Assembly (NCBI GenBank): GCA_020847395.1
Contig: JADLCD010000135.1
Coordinates: 35,342 to 99,341 of the forward strand
DNA length: 64,000 nt
Direction of reading: 5' to 3'
DNA from: Chitinophagaceae bacterium
Lineage (GTDB): Bacteria; Bacteroidota; Bacteroidia; Chitinophagales; Chitinophagaceae
Shown: piece by piece, positions 54,637-63,828 of the stretch
How positions within the stretch are numbered: position 1 is the first letter of the stretch
Layout of the letters: the number at the start of each line of letters is the position of its first letter
Program-made: the position numbers and the translations under genes
Notes under the pieces: model-generated
Told to the model about the DNA's origin: nothing
What the model saw: only the letters and a program-made list of their open reading frames with translations
Databases searched by the model: none

Positions 54637-55767
54637 GTGGATAAGAGAATATACTTTGATAATGCGGCTACTACCGCTTTAAATAATGATGTACTTGAAG
54701 CAATGCTGCCTTATATGAAGGAGAAGTTTGGCAACCCGTCTTCAATATATTCTTATGGCAGAGAAAGCAGGCTTGCTATTGAAAATGCAAGAAAATCGGT
54801 AGCCAAAATTTTAAATGCACATCCCGCGGAAATATTTTTTACGAGTGGCGGAACGGAAAGCTCCAACACAGCTATTACTGCTTCTGTAAGAGATTTAGGT
54901 TGTACAAGAATTATTACTTCGCCTGTTGAACATCACGCAGTATTACATACGGTAGAACATTTGCGCAACAGGGGAGAAGTTGAACTGGTTTTTGTGAAAT
55001 TATTACCTGATGGTCATGTTGATATAGAAAACCTGGAGCAACTGCTTGCCGGCAGTGAAGCTAAAACATTGGTTACTTTAATGCACGGCAATAACGAGAT
55101 AGGTAATATACTCGATTTACATGCCGTTGGAAATTTATGTAAACTTTATGGCGCTATATTTCATTCTGATACGGTGCAAACTGTTGGACATTATCCATTT
55201 GACCTGCGTAATACCCCCGTGCATTTTATAACCGGTGGCGGACATAAATTTCATGGTCCGAAAGGAGTGGGGCTGCTGTATATTAATGAAAATGTAAGCA
55301 TACATCCGTATATACATGGTGGCTCCCAGGAAAGAAATATGCGGGCCGGCACTGAAAACCTGTATGGTATTGTAGGCTTTGCCAAAGCGCTTGAGTTGGC
55401 TACGGCTAATTACCAGGATGATAGTGCAGCCATAAAATCGTTAAAGTTGTATATGGCTGAAAAGCTAAAGCAAAATATAAAAGATATATCATTTAATGGT
55501 GATGCATTTGGCAAAAGTTTGTATTCCGTACTCAATGTTTCTTTCCCCAAAACGGAAAAATCTGAAATGCTGTTATTTAATCTTGATATCAATAATATCT
55601 GTGCATCCGGTGGAAGCGCCTGTACCAGCGGCGCAGACCAGGGGTCACATGTTATAAGAGCCATCAATAATAACCCCAATAAAATAGCGGTACGTTTTTC
55701 TTTCTCAAAACATAATACCAAAGAAGAAGCAGATATAGTTGTTGCTAAGGTAAAAGAATTGATTTGA
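54637..55767 (+). CDS. Cysteine desulfurase, NifS/IscS type
   Basis: PLP enzyme of 376 residues that takes sulfur from cysteine for Fe-S clusters or thio-modification. IYFDNAATT is at 5-13, FTSGGTESSNTAI at 68-80, the Schiff-base lysine is Lys204 in GGHKFHGPKG, and the persulfide cysteine is Cys329 in CASGGSACTSG. The start codon is GTG. No scaffold or IscU gene is adjacent, so a role outside the Isc operon is likely. Group I (IscS/NifS) is indicated by the long persulfide loop. Confidence 0.92.
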   Translation: MDKRIYFDNAATTALNNDVLEAMLPYMKEKFGNPSSIYSYGRESRLAIENARKSVAKILNAHPAEIFFTSGGTESSNTAITASVRDLGCTRIITSPVEHHAVLHTVEHLRNRGEVELVFVKLLPDGHVDIENLEQLLAGSEAKTLVTLMHGNNEIGNILDLHAVGNLCKLYGAIFHSDTVQTVGHYPFDLRNTPVHFITGGGHKFHGPKGVGLLYINENVSIHPYIHGGSQERNMRAGTENLYGIVGFAKALELATANYQDDSAAIKSLKLYMAEKLKQNIKDISFNGDAFGKSLYSVLNVSFPKTEKSEMLLFNLDINNICASGGSACTSGADQGSHVIRAINNNPNKIAVRFSFSKHNTKEEADIVVAKVKELI

Positions 55768-55947
55768 TTAGAATGCTTTCACTTAAATATAGTTTGAAAA
55801 AATAACCGGGCTAATTAATACTTATTTATATTAAAGCAATGATTAAACAACAAGCTAACCTGAACACACAACCTCGATGATATAACATGTCTTAATAAGC
55901 AGATTGCAGATCCTTTCAGCACGGCAGGCTGTACTGCAGATCTTGAT

Positions 55948-58900
55948 ATGGCATGGCGTTCTTTCAGATCAATATATGCCGCTAAAAAAGATTCTATTAT
56001 AAGAGTAATGGCAAATGCGCCGGTACTCACAGACCCTACCGGCACAAAAACATACTATTCTTATTTTGCTGATGTGCGTACAACCATTGCTTCAGGTACA
56101 GGCATAACAAATATTAATAGTAAGGCTGATGTTGAAACAGCCTTGCAAAATTTTTATAAAGATGAATCTACCTGCGATGGGTATGCGCTTTTATGGTGGA
56201 ATAAGTTAACGCCATGTGATACTTTAAAACTACAGTCTTATAAGAAGCAGGTACTTGCTGATTTGGTAATGGTTTGTAAAAAAGGCACAGATAAAGATCA
56301 TATTATGGGTGCAAGTTCAATTGCACCAGGGGCATTAAATACGTATAAAGATTTTGATGAGGTATTAGCACACTATGTACAATTGTATAATAGCGCAAAC
56401 CCCGGCACGCCTATTGGTACGCTTGATTGTAATGCAAGCCTCCTTAACTTTCCGGCACCATATTCTACTCCGCAGGTAGTGGCTGATAAACCTGTTATTA
56501 ATAAACCTGAAGCCTGTGAATGTGAAAAACTAACGGCGTTGCATACTGCTTACCTGGCGGAGAAGAAAGACGTTGATTTTTCTGCTTATATATTACGTAC
56601 GCTGCAAACCGCTATCAGCAATGGAGCATTAGATACATTGATGAGCTTATGTGCCGGTACGCCTGATTGCAGAAATATAAGTCAACCCATTTATTTGCCT
56701 CCGGCGCTGCAATGTGGAATGGATAATATTTGCGTGCCATGCAGTGCAGTAGCACAGGCGTATAACGATTTTAAAGCGCAATATCCCGGCTATCTTCCTG
56801 CTACAGATGAATCTGCTACAGAGCAACAGGGCAGGGTAAATGAATTATTCAGCTATTATATGAACAAGCGTTTTGGCTTTTCCAGGCTGGCACAGGAGTA
56901 TTTAGCGTTTATAGATAGTTGTGGCTTTAAAGACCAGGATATTGTTTGCGATAGTTTGACGGCTTTCGTAAAAAAATATAGAAGAGATATTAGCCCCTAT
57001 CGCCTTAGAATAGCTGCGCAATCCAATGAATTGGTTCCTCCCGTGTATATTACAGACCCGAATGTAATTGTTGGAGAAGGAACGTTAAGATGGCCAAAAG
57101 CAATAAGAGATACTACAGGACGAGACTGGGTATATTTTCAGCAAATAGCAGGGTCGGCTAATTTTTGCCTTGAGGCTGGGTTTTCAATAGAGTTCAGCTT
57201 TAAGTTTCTGAAAAAAGTGCTTCGCCCGGTTGATGATGTATTTTACCTTACGAGCGCTAATGCAGGCATTGTTATATTTAAGCAAGAAGGTGCAAATGCC
57301 GGGTTGTTTTTAAGAAACATAAACACACGCCCTGATGCAAATTCAAATCCGGTAGACATATTTAACGGGCTTGCGCTGATGGATGCTGACCCTGATATTA
57401 TTTATAAAACATGGAGTACGGTTAAAATCAGAACTACAAGGGCTGCAATAGAAGTTTATTTTAATGGCAGGCTTATTCAATCAGCGCCGAGAATGGATGC
57501 TCCACTTATGAATGGAGGAGCCTTTACCTTGAGTTTTCTTGATTACCAGGCTGCTATAGATTGGTTTAAAATATATGACGGGAATAATAATGTAGTTTGC
57601 GCAGAAGATTATAATGATGCGGCAAACAGGGCGCAGATATCACCGTCATTTTTGTGTCCGCAACCTTCGTTAAGTTGCGAGCAATCCTTCACCAATTACT
57701 TCAATCAGCAAAAAGGTACTTCGTTTACATTCAGCCAGATAGATTCCCTGTATCGTAAAACCTGTGGTAAAGGATTGGATGTGTGTGGCACTACTCAATA
57801 CAACAGTGATACGCTTAAAAATATTGTTGACAGCTTTTATGTAAATGCAAAACCTGGCAGGGTTAAACATGTACGAAATTCGCAGGAAGGGCAACTTTTT
57901 TATGATAAACAAATCATTAAGGATGGAATAGTAGTATTGCCAGACAGTATCCGTGCGCTTCCGGGTACATGGTACAATAATTATCAGTTTGACTTTAATG
58001 CATTTTGTACTAATAACGGATATACCATAGAAACAAAGTTTAAGTTTTTGAAGGATGCACTTTATGGCGATGTGTTTTACCTGGGCTACAGAAGTATACA
58101 GGCTACGTTTTACAGAGATGCTGCAGGACTCTATATAAAGAGCATAGATTTATATAACTATAACTATGGAGGATATCCCACCAAAACTATTCCTGTAAGC
58201 ATATTGGTTGATACCAGCGCGGATGCAACTTTAAACTGGATGACCATTAAGGCGGTAGTAAAGCCTGCCAAATATGAATTGTATTATAACGGTAAAAAAG
58301 TATATGAGTACGACCGTGATCCGTCTGCACCTATAGCCAATCAACAGAATTTTGGTTTGGGCTTGCGCGGTCGCCAGGGTGCAGTAGACTGGGTGAGGGT
58401 TGCTGATGTTAATGACAGCACAATGTATTTTGAAGACTTTAATGATACAACCCGGATGGCTACTGTTGATCCGGCATTCAATTGCTCGGGTAATAATAAC
58501 TGCCAGCTTGCATTTACCAATTACTATAATCAAAAACAAAAAACAAATTACACCTATAGCCAAATTGATTCTATATATAAAGCTTCAGGTATTATGCTTG
58601 ATGCCTGCCGTTTAAGTCTCACAGACTCACTTACATATATTGCAGACAATTTTACCAAACATTATGACCAGATAAATAATAATGGTGTTAACACCGGGTT
58701 ACCATCTGCATATTGGACTGCGGGAGGTGTGGCTAACAAAACAGACCAATTACAAATTTCTACTGATCAACAGCAACTCATCAGCAATGGAATATTACAT
58801 ATGCCTGCTGCTTTTGATACAATGTATTATGGCTTTTTTGGTTACTATAACTCAAGGGGATTCTGCATAAACAATGAATACGCATTTGAACTTCGTATCA

Positions 58901-61900
58901 AAAACTTTGTTACACCAAACGAAGGCGGTGATGTGGTATTAGGAACCAATACGCATAGTATTAATACAAATCCAAATGATATTGACGAAGACTTTGCAGT
59001 TGATTTCGTACCTAATTGCCCTCATTGCTCATGGTATCGCCTCAGGGGTAAACTCACTTATGATACTTCTTTTAGCTTTAAAGATTTCCAGGATTGGCGG
59101 GTTATTAAAATATCAGTAAAAACAGATTCTTTCCGTGTATATTATGAAGGAAAGCTGGTGTTTAAATTACCAAGAGATGGTAGAAGTTTTATAGATAGAA
59201 TTGGAATGCATCTTGGGTTTCAGCAGGGTCTCAACGCGCAGGTTGACTGGGTGAAATATTATGGCTCTAATGATGAACTTATTTTCTTTGAAGATTTTAA
59301 TGATGCAGCTAATCCCGCTACACCTAAAGAAAGTGCTTTATGCCCTCCTGTTGATTGTAAAACAAAATTTACCGCGTATTTCAATAGGGAAAGAGGCGCC
59401 TCCTATACTTACAGCCAGATTGATTCTATTTACGCATCAGTGGGCAAAACACTCGAGGTTTGTAATAGTGATACTACAACCCCGGTTCAATATGCAGATA
59501 TACTCCTGTGTGGCAAAAATACACCCAACGCCATACCATTTAAAGTGATAGATGATAGCCCCTGTGCCGATAGTACAAACTTTTCCATCAGCCGTGGATA
59601 CGAGCGATATAATGCTTACAGCGATTCTGTGCGTGGGGAGTTTATGAAAACATACATAAACAAATGCCTTGAAGCGGCACAGCACGAAAGCTTTACAGTA
59701 ATACAACCGGTAAGCGAATATCACTACACATTGTATTATTACGACCAGGCAGGTAACCTTATAAAAACAGTGCCGCCAAAAGGCGTTAAGCCCAATTACG
59801 ATGAAACCTGGTTGCAGCAGGTAAAAACTGCCAGGGAGAATAATACCGTTCTATTGCCAGCTCATGAACTGCCGACCCAATATCGTTATAACACACTTAA
59901 CCAGGTAGTGGAGCAACGCACACCAGATGCCGGTAAATCTGAATTTTGGTACGACAGGCTTGGGCGACTCGCCATTTCTCAAAATGCCAAACAGGCTTTA
60001 ACAGATGGCACCGAAGGGCAGGGCATAAGGTATAGCTATACCCGCTACGACTACCTGGGACGCATAACCGAAGTAGGACAAATTGATAATGGCTCACCTG
60101 CTATTACCAGCAATATAAGCCGCAACCCTGTAAATCTGCAAAACTGGTACAACAGTAATATTGCCCGCAGGCAGCAGGTTACGCTTACGGTATATGACCA
60201 GGCTGCTAAAGAAAGCTACCTGCATAAAGATTTGTCGCCTTATATTTTGCGTGAAAGGGGTAACCTGCGTAACCGCGTATCCTTTACGGTTTTCAGCCGG
60301 GCGGGCGATATTAGCAACTACGATTATGCCGCTTTTTATAATTATGATATACATGGCAATGTAGATACCCTGTTGCAGGATTATGGAAGTGCAGGCGTAA
60401 TGACACAGAACGGCAGCCGGTATAAACGGGTTGCCTACAGCTACGATTTAATAAGCGGCAAAGTAAATACTGTAAGCTATCAGCCGCGGTTATACGACCC
60501 CGTTACTAAAAAATACATCACCCAGCCCGATGCGTTTTATCACCGGTATGAGTACGATGCGGAAAATCGCCTGACAGATGTATTTACCAGTGCCAACCAG
60601 GTGCATTGGGAGCACGATGCGTATTACCGGTATTATAAGCACGGCCCGCTGAGCCGCATGGTATTGGGCGATCAGCAGGTGCAGGGGCTTGATTATGCAT
60701 ATACATTACAGGGCTGGCTAAAAGGCGTAAACAGTACTGCCGTTGGCACAGGCGCCTATGATGCCGGGCAGGATGGCATAAACAGCAGCCCAAACCGCTT
60801 AGTGGCGCGGGATGCTTTTGGCTTTAGCCTGCAATATTACGGCAACGACTACACGCCCATAACCAACAGCAATGCTTTTGCAGGTATTACCAATGCTTTT
60901 GGCAGCAACGCCAAACCATTATACAACGGTAATATCAGCAGCATGGCGGTAAATATACCTAAGCTTGGCGATGCGCGTGTATACGCATATACCTACGACC
61001 AGTTAAACCGCATTACTGCTATGGACGCATACGGCGGGTTAAACAACAATAATAACAGCTTTACACCGCTTGCTTTAGATGACTATAAAGAACGTATAAG
61101 CTATGATGCCAATGGCAACATACTTACCTATACCAGGAACGGTAATAAAACCGGCGCTCAAAAAGCAATGGATAACCTTACCTACAACTATAAAAATAAT
61201 ACCAACCAATTGGCAGGGGTAAGAGATGCCGTGGCTGCAGCCAACTATACGGAAGATATAGATGACCAGCCGGCAAACAATTATGATTACGACAAAATAG
61301 GAAACCTGGTAAAAGATACCAAAGAAGGCATTACCAACATTACCTGGACGGTATATGGTAAAATTGAAAGTATACACAAAACAGACAACAGCATTATAAC
61401 ATATACCTACGATGCTGCCGGCAACCGCATAAATAAAGCGGTAACCAAGGCGGGCGCTACCACTACCACTGCTTATGTAAGAGACGCGCAGGGCAATACC
61501 CTAAGTATATACGAACAAAACAGCACTATAAACAGCGGGCATTTTACCCAAAGCGAACTGCACCTGTATGGCAGCAGCCGGCTGGGCGTATATAATATTA
61601 ATAAAGACCTCAGCATTTCCTCGCCCGCCCTCACCAACTTAGGCAGTGGCAATAGTGGTAGTTTAGCTATCTTTGAAAGAAATAAAAAGCTCTTTGAATT
61701 AACAAACCACCTCGGTAACGTATTAGCAACGGTAAGTGATGAAAAAGTTGCGGTAAGCACCAACGGCAATACGATTGATTATTATATAGCAAATGTGGTT
61801 AGTGCGAATGATTATTATCCCGGCGGTATGATAATGCCAGGAAGGAAGTATGGTACACTTGGAAGGTTTGGATTTAACGGTATGGAGCAATCTCCTGAAA

Positions 61901-62904
61901 TTAAAGGCGAGGGAAATAGTTATACTGCGGAATATTGGGAATATGACAGCAGATTAGTTCGCCGTTGGAATATTGACCCTGTAATAAAGGATTATGAGAG
62001 CCCTTACATGTGCTTTAGTGGTAATCCAATTTTGTTTAATGACCCTGATGGCGATGACCCCGATAAGCCGAAAGAAAATGGAACAAAAGAAGGGCAAACC
62101 CAATCAACCAGTGAAACAAAATTTGTTCCAGCAGCAGCAGCCAGAGGCGGAACATGGCGAACTACTACTACTAATTGGAGTTGGCATGAAGGCGGTGTCA
62201 TGCAAAACAATGGGAAACTTTCAGAAGCCGGTTGGTATGACCCATCAGGTTATTCAAAAGTATTAACTCCTATAGCAAGCGACCTTGCAGGATATCAAAG
62301 TTTATATTCTGGACCAGCGGGTCATAATTGGAGTGCAGAGGAAAAAGCGAATGTTGCTAATACCAGACTTGGGAAATTTGTTGGAAATGGTCTTTCAGAA
62401 AATACTGCAAATGTTTTAGCATCAACAGCCCAATCTTATGCTAATAAACGAAACTTTATGGTTTCGGGAGTTACATACGCATCAGGGTTTAATGTTGAGG
62501 ATATGATTGGTGTGGGGTTATTAGCAAAAGAGTTAATGAAAGGATTGGGAGGTGCATTGCTAAGAAGATTGCCGCAAGGCGGCTCAACATTTGCTGAATA
62601 CAAAGCATTGAGAGGAGGAACTGAAACCCTTGATTTTATTAGAACTACAAATAAACAAGGACAGGTTGTATTCCAGCGAATAAGTACAGAATTTCATCAT
62701 GCTATCATATCGCAAAAAACTCAAAAGGCAATGGGGCTTCCTAATTGGATGGTAAATAACAGAATAAATGTTTGGAAATTAAATACCATTCAACATTCAT
62801 TGATTGACCCAGCAAGACGACAGTTTTTGAGAGCCGGTTTAAAAACTGAAATAGGGTTTTTCGGAAACATGCAGTATAATTGGTTCACAAAATTTCCAAA
62901 ATAG
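55948..62904 (+). CDS. RHS repeat polymorphic toxin protein (5' end probably missing)
   Basis: A protein of 2318 residues as read. Residues 1-400 are Cys-rich and without signal peptide. Three LamG-like modules (about 404-571, 686-848, 972-1134) are each followed by a Cys-bounded helical linker with FTNYFN and YSQIDS. YD repeats run from about 1258 to 1960 (QYRYNTLNQVVEQRTPDAGK, WYDRLGRLA). The RHS core RFGFNGMEQSPEIKGEG to NDPDGDDPD spans 1969-2031. The tip (2032-2318) ends with EFHHAIIS (His2250, His2251), NNRIN (2270-2274) and His2283, as in HNH/EndoVII-type nucleases. The frame stays open from 55864 without a start codon, which suggests a truncated gene. Confidence 0.85.
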   Translation: MAWRSFRSIYAAKKDSIIRVMANAPVLTDPTGTKTYYSYFADVRTTIASGTGITNINSKADVETALQNFYKDESTCDGYALLWWNKLTPCDTLKLQSYKKQVLADLVMVCKKGTDKDHIMGASSIAPGALNTYKDFDEVLAHYVQLYNSANPGTPIGTLDCNASLLNFPAPYSTPQVVADKPVINKPEACECEKLTALHTAYLAEKKDVDFSAYILRTLQTAISNGALDTLMSLCAGTPDCRNISQPIYLPPALQCGMDNICVPCSAVAQAYNDFKAQYPGYLPATDESATEQQGRVNELFSYYMNKRFGFSRLAQEYLAFIDSCGFKDQDIVCDSLTAFVKKYRRDISPYRLRIAAQSNELVPPVYITDPNVIVGEGTLRWPKAIRDTTGRDWVYFQQIAGSANFCLEAGFSIEFSFKFLKKVLRPVDDVFYLTSANAGIVIFKQEGANAGLFLRNINTRPDANSNPVDIFNGLALMDADPDIIYKTWSTVKIRTTRAAIEVYFNGRLIQSAPRMDAPLMNGGAFTLSFLDYQAAIDWFKIYDGNNNVVCAEDYNDAANRAQISPSFLCPQPSLSCEQSFTNYFNQQKGTSFTFSQIDSLYRKTCGKGLDVCGTTQYNSDTLKNIVDSFYVNAKPGRVKHVRNSQEGQLFYDKQIIKDGIVVLPDSIRALPGTWYNNYQFDFNAFCTNNGYTIETKFKFLKDALYGDVFYLGYRSIQATFYRDAAGLYIKSIDLYNYNYGGYPTKTIPVSILVDTSADATLNWMTIKAVVKPAKYELYYNGKKVYEYDRDPSAPIANQQNFGLGLRGRQGAVDWVRVADVNDSTMYFEDFNDTTRMATVDPAFNCSGNNNCQLAFTNYYNQKQKTNYTYSQIDSIYKASGIMLDACRLSLTDSLTYIADNFTKHYDQINNNGVNTGLPSAYWTAGGVANKTDQLQISTDQQQLISNGILHMPAAFDTMYYGFFGYYNSRGFCINNEYAFELRIKNFVTPNEGGDVVLGTNTHSINTNPNDIDEDFAVDFVPNCPHCSWYRLRGKLTYDTSFSFKDFQDWRVIKISVKTDSFRVYYEGKLVFKLPRDGRSFIDRIGMHLGFQQGLNAQVDWVKYYGSNDELIFFEDFNDAANPATPKESALCPPVDCKTKFTAYFNRERGASYTYSQIDSIYASVGKTLEVCNSDTTTPVQYADILLCGKNTPNAIPFKVIDDSPCADSTNFSISRGYERYNAYSDSVRGEFMKTYINKCLEAAQHESFTVIQPVSEYHYTLYYYDQAGNLIKTVPPKGVKPNYDETWLQQVKTARENNTVLLPAHELPTQYRYNTLNQVVEQRTPDAGKSEFWYDRLGRLAISQNAKQALTDGTEGQGIRYSYTRYDYLGRITEVGQIDNGSPAITSNISRNPVNLQNWYNSNIARRQQVTLTVYDQAAKESYLHKDLSPYILRERGNLRNRVSFTVFSRAGDISNYDYAAFYNYDIHGNVDTLLQDYGSAGVMTQNGSRYKRVAYSYDLISGKVNTVSYQPRLYDPVTKKYITQPDAFYHRYEYDAENRLTDVFTSANQVHWEHDAYYRYYKHGPLSRMVLGDQQVQGLDYAYTLQGWLKGVNSTAVGTGAYDAGQDGINSSPNRLVARDAFGFSLQYYGNDYTPITNSNAFAGITNAFGSNAKPLYNGNISSMAVNIPKLGDARVYAYTYDQLNRITAMDAYGGLNNNNNSFTPLALDDYKERISYDANGNILTYTRNGNKTGAQKAMDNLTYNYKNNTNQLAGVRDAVAAANYTEDIDDQPANNYDYDKIGNLVKDTKEGITNITWTVYGKIESIHKTDNSIITYTYDAAGNRINKAVTKAGATTTTAYVRDAQGNTLSIYEQNSTINSGHFTQSELHLYGSSRLGVYNINKDLSISSPALTNLGSGNSGSLAIFERNKKLFELTNHLGNVLATVSDEKVAVSTNGNTIDYYIANVVSANDYYPGGMIMPGRKYGTLGRFGFNGMEQSPEIKGEGNSYTAEYWEYDSRLVRRWNIDPVIKDYESPYMCFSGNPILFNDPDGDDPDKPKENGTKEGQTQSTSETKFVPAAAARGGTWRTTTTNWSWHEGGVMQNNGKLSEAGWYDPSGYSKVLTPIASDLAGYQSLYSGPAGHNWSAEEKANVANTRLGKFVGNGLSENTANVLASTAQSYANKRNFMVSGVTYASGFNVEDMIGVGLLAKELMKGLGGALLRRLPQGGSTFAEYKALRGGTETLDFIRTTNKQGQVVFQRISTEFHHAIISQKTQKAMGLPNWMVNNRINVWKLNTIQHSLIDPARRQFLRAGLKTEIGFFGNMQYNWFTKFPK

Positions 62905-62911
62905 TTTAAAT

Positions 62912-63526
62912 ATGTTTAAGCTTTTTAAAAAGGATGATAGTGCTTTTAAAAATCAAGTAGAGCTTGTTATTAAAATATTTTCATTGCTGCCAGTAAAGTT
63001 TATAAATATCAAACAACAATTAAGTGAAGGAATACTTACTGGCTTTAAAAAAGAAAGCTCAAACTATACAAAATTTTCTTTAAGGACTGATGTTTTAAAT
63101 AAGTATGAAGATAAAAAGGGAGATTGCTTTGAAATAAAAGGAATTAAGGTGTTTGATAAAAACCTTCAAGATTTTACTGAAATTAATTTAGAGGTTGCTT
63201 ATGGTATATTTATCGGGTATAGCAGTCCAGGTGTTAGAGAAATAAATCCTGATATTGATAAGATTGATGCCCGGAATTTTTGGGTTAAGAGTTTTGAAAA
63301 TAATGAGTTTAAAAACCTTAAAAATATTCTAAGCGAAGAAGAGTTGCAAATGATTAACCCAAATGATGTTTATGAATTAGAACTTGATGGGCAAACTTAT
63401 TATCATTTAAAAGATATTGAGGACGGGGATTTTATTGGAATAGATAAAACGAAAAGGATTTTTAAAATTACACATGACCCATACACCATCATTGAGATTA
63501 AAGAAAAGCTGGTTGATATAATGTGA
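62912..63526 (+). CDS. Probable immunity protein of the RHS toxin
   Basis: A protein of 204 residues, AT-rich, 7 bp after the RHS stop codon. It has an N-terminal helical part (LVIKIFSLLPVKFINIKQQL) and a mixed C-terminal part with GDFIGIDKTKRIFKITHDPY, which loosely recalls the SUKH/SMI1 fold. That similarity is not confirmed. Position, size and absence of a signal peptide fit a cytoplasmic immunity protein against the nuclease-like tip. A terminator follows. Confidence 0.65.
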   Translation: MFKLFKKDDSAFKNQVELVIKIFSLLPVKFINIKQQLSEGILTGFKKESSNYTKFSLRTDVLNKYEDKKGDCFEIKGIKVFDKNLQDFTEINLEVAYGIFIGYSSPGVREINPDIDKIDARNFWVKSFENNEFKNLKNILSEEELQMINPNDVYELELDGQTYYHLKDIEDGDFIGIDKTKRIFKITHDPYTIIEIKEKLVDIM

Positions 63527-63565
63527 AATGTTTTTTATTTATTAGCCTGATGATATAATGTATTG

Positions 63566-63593
63566 AACCGTTACAAAGCGTAGCGGTTTTTTT
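63566..63593 (+). terminator. Terminator after the immunity gene
   Basis: Stem AACCGTTAC/GTAGCGGTT (one G-U pair) with loop AAAGC and a run of seven T. It closes the RHS-immunity transcript. Confidence 0.75.
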
Positions 63594-63828
63594 ATGCTTC
63601 CTGTAAAACGTTAGAGAGATTATCTTTTAATTTTTTCTTAGCTATGAAAGTATCAATGATGTGGTAGAGGCTTTGTTTGTCTTTATCTTCCAGCGTATCC
63701 AATAACCGCAGCTTCTCCATTAAAGTTTTATCAGCGCTTTTAACATCAGAAAAAATCTCATCAGCTTTCTTTCCCCGCAGAGTTTCATGCTTTTTTCTCC
63801 CGCCCAGAGTGAATTTCTCCGAAGAGTC
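63592..63828 (-). pseudogene. C-terminal fragment of a probable XRE-type regulator
   Basis: The minus frame gives about 79 residues ending KTLMEKLRLLDTLEDKDKQS, HIIDTFIAKKKLKDNL and a stop at 63592. This resembles the C-terminal helices of Bacteroidota helix-turn-helix regulators. No start codon precedes the conserved part, and the frame closes at a TGA next to short repeats, so the 5' part is lost. The family call rests on the C-terminal helical pattern only. Confidence 0.45.

Noticed and set aside
55839..55880. Short ORF (13 codons) upstream of the RHS gene
   Set aside because: It is in a different frame from the RHS gene, has no similarity to anything, and does not resolve the missing 5' end.
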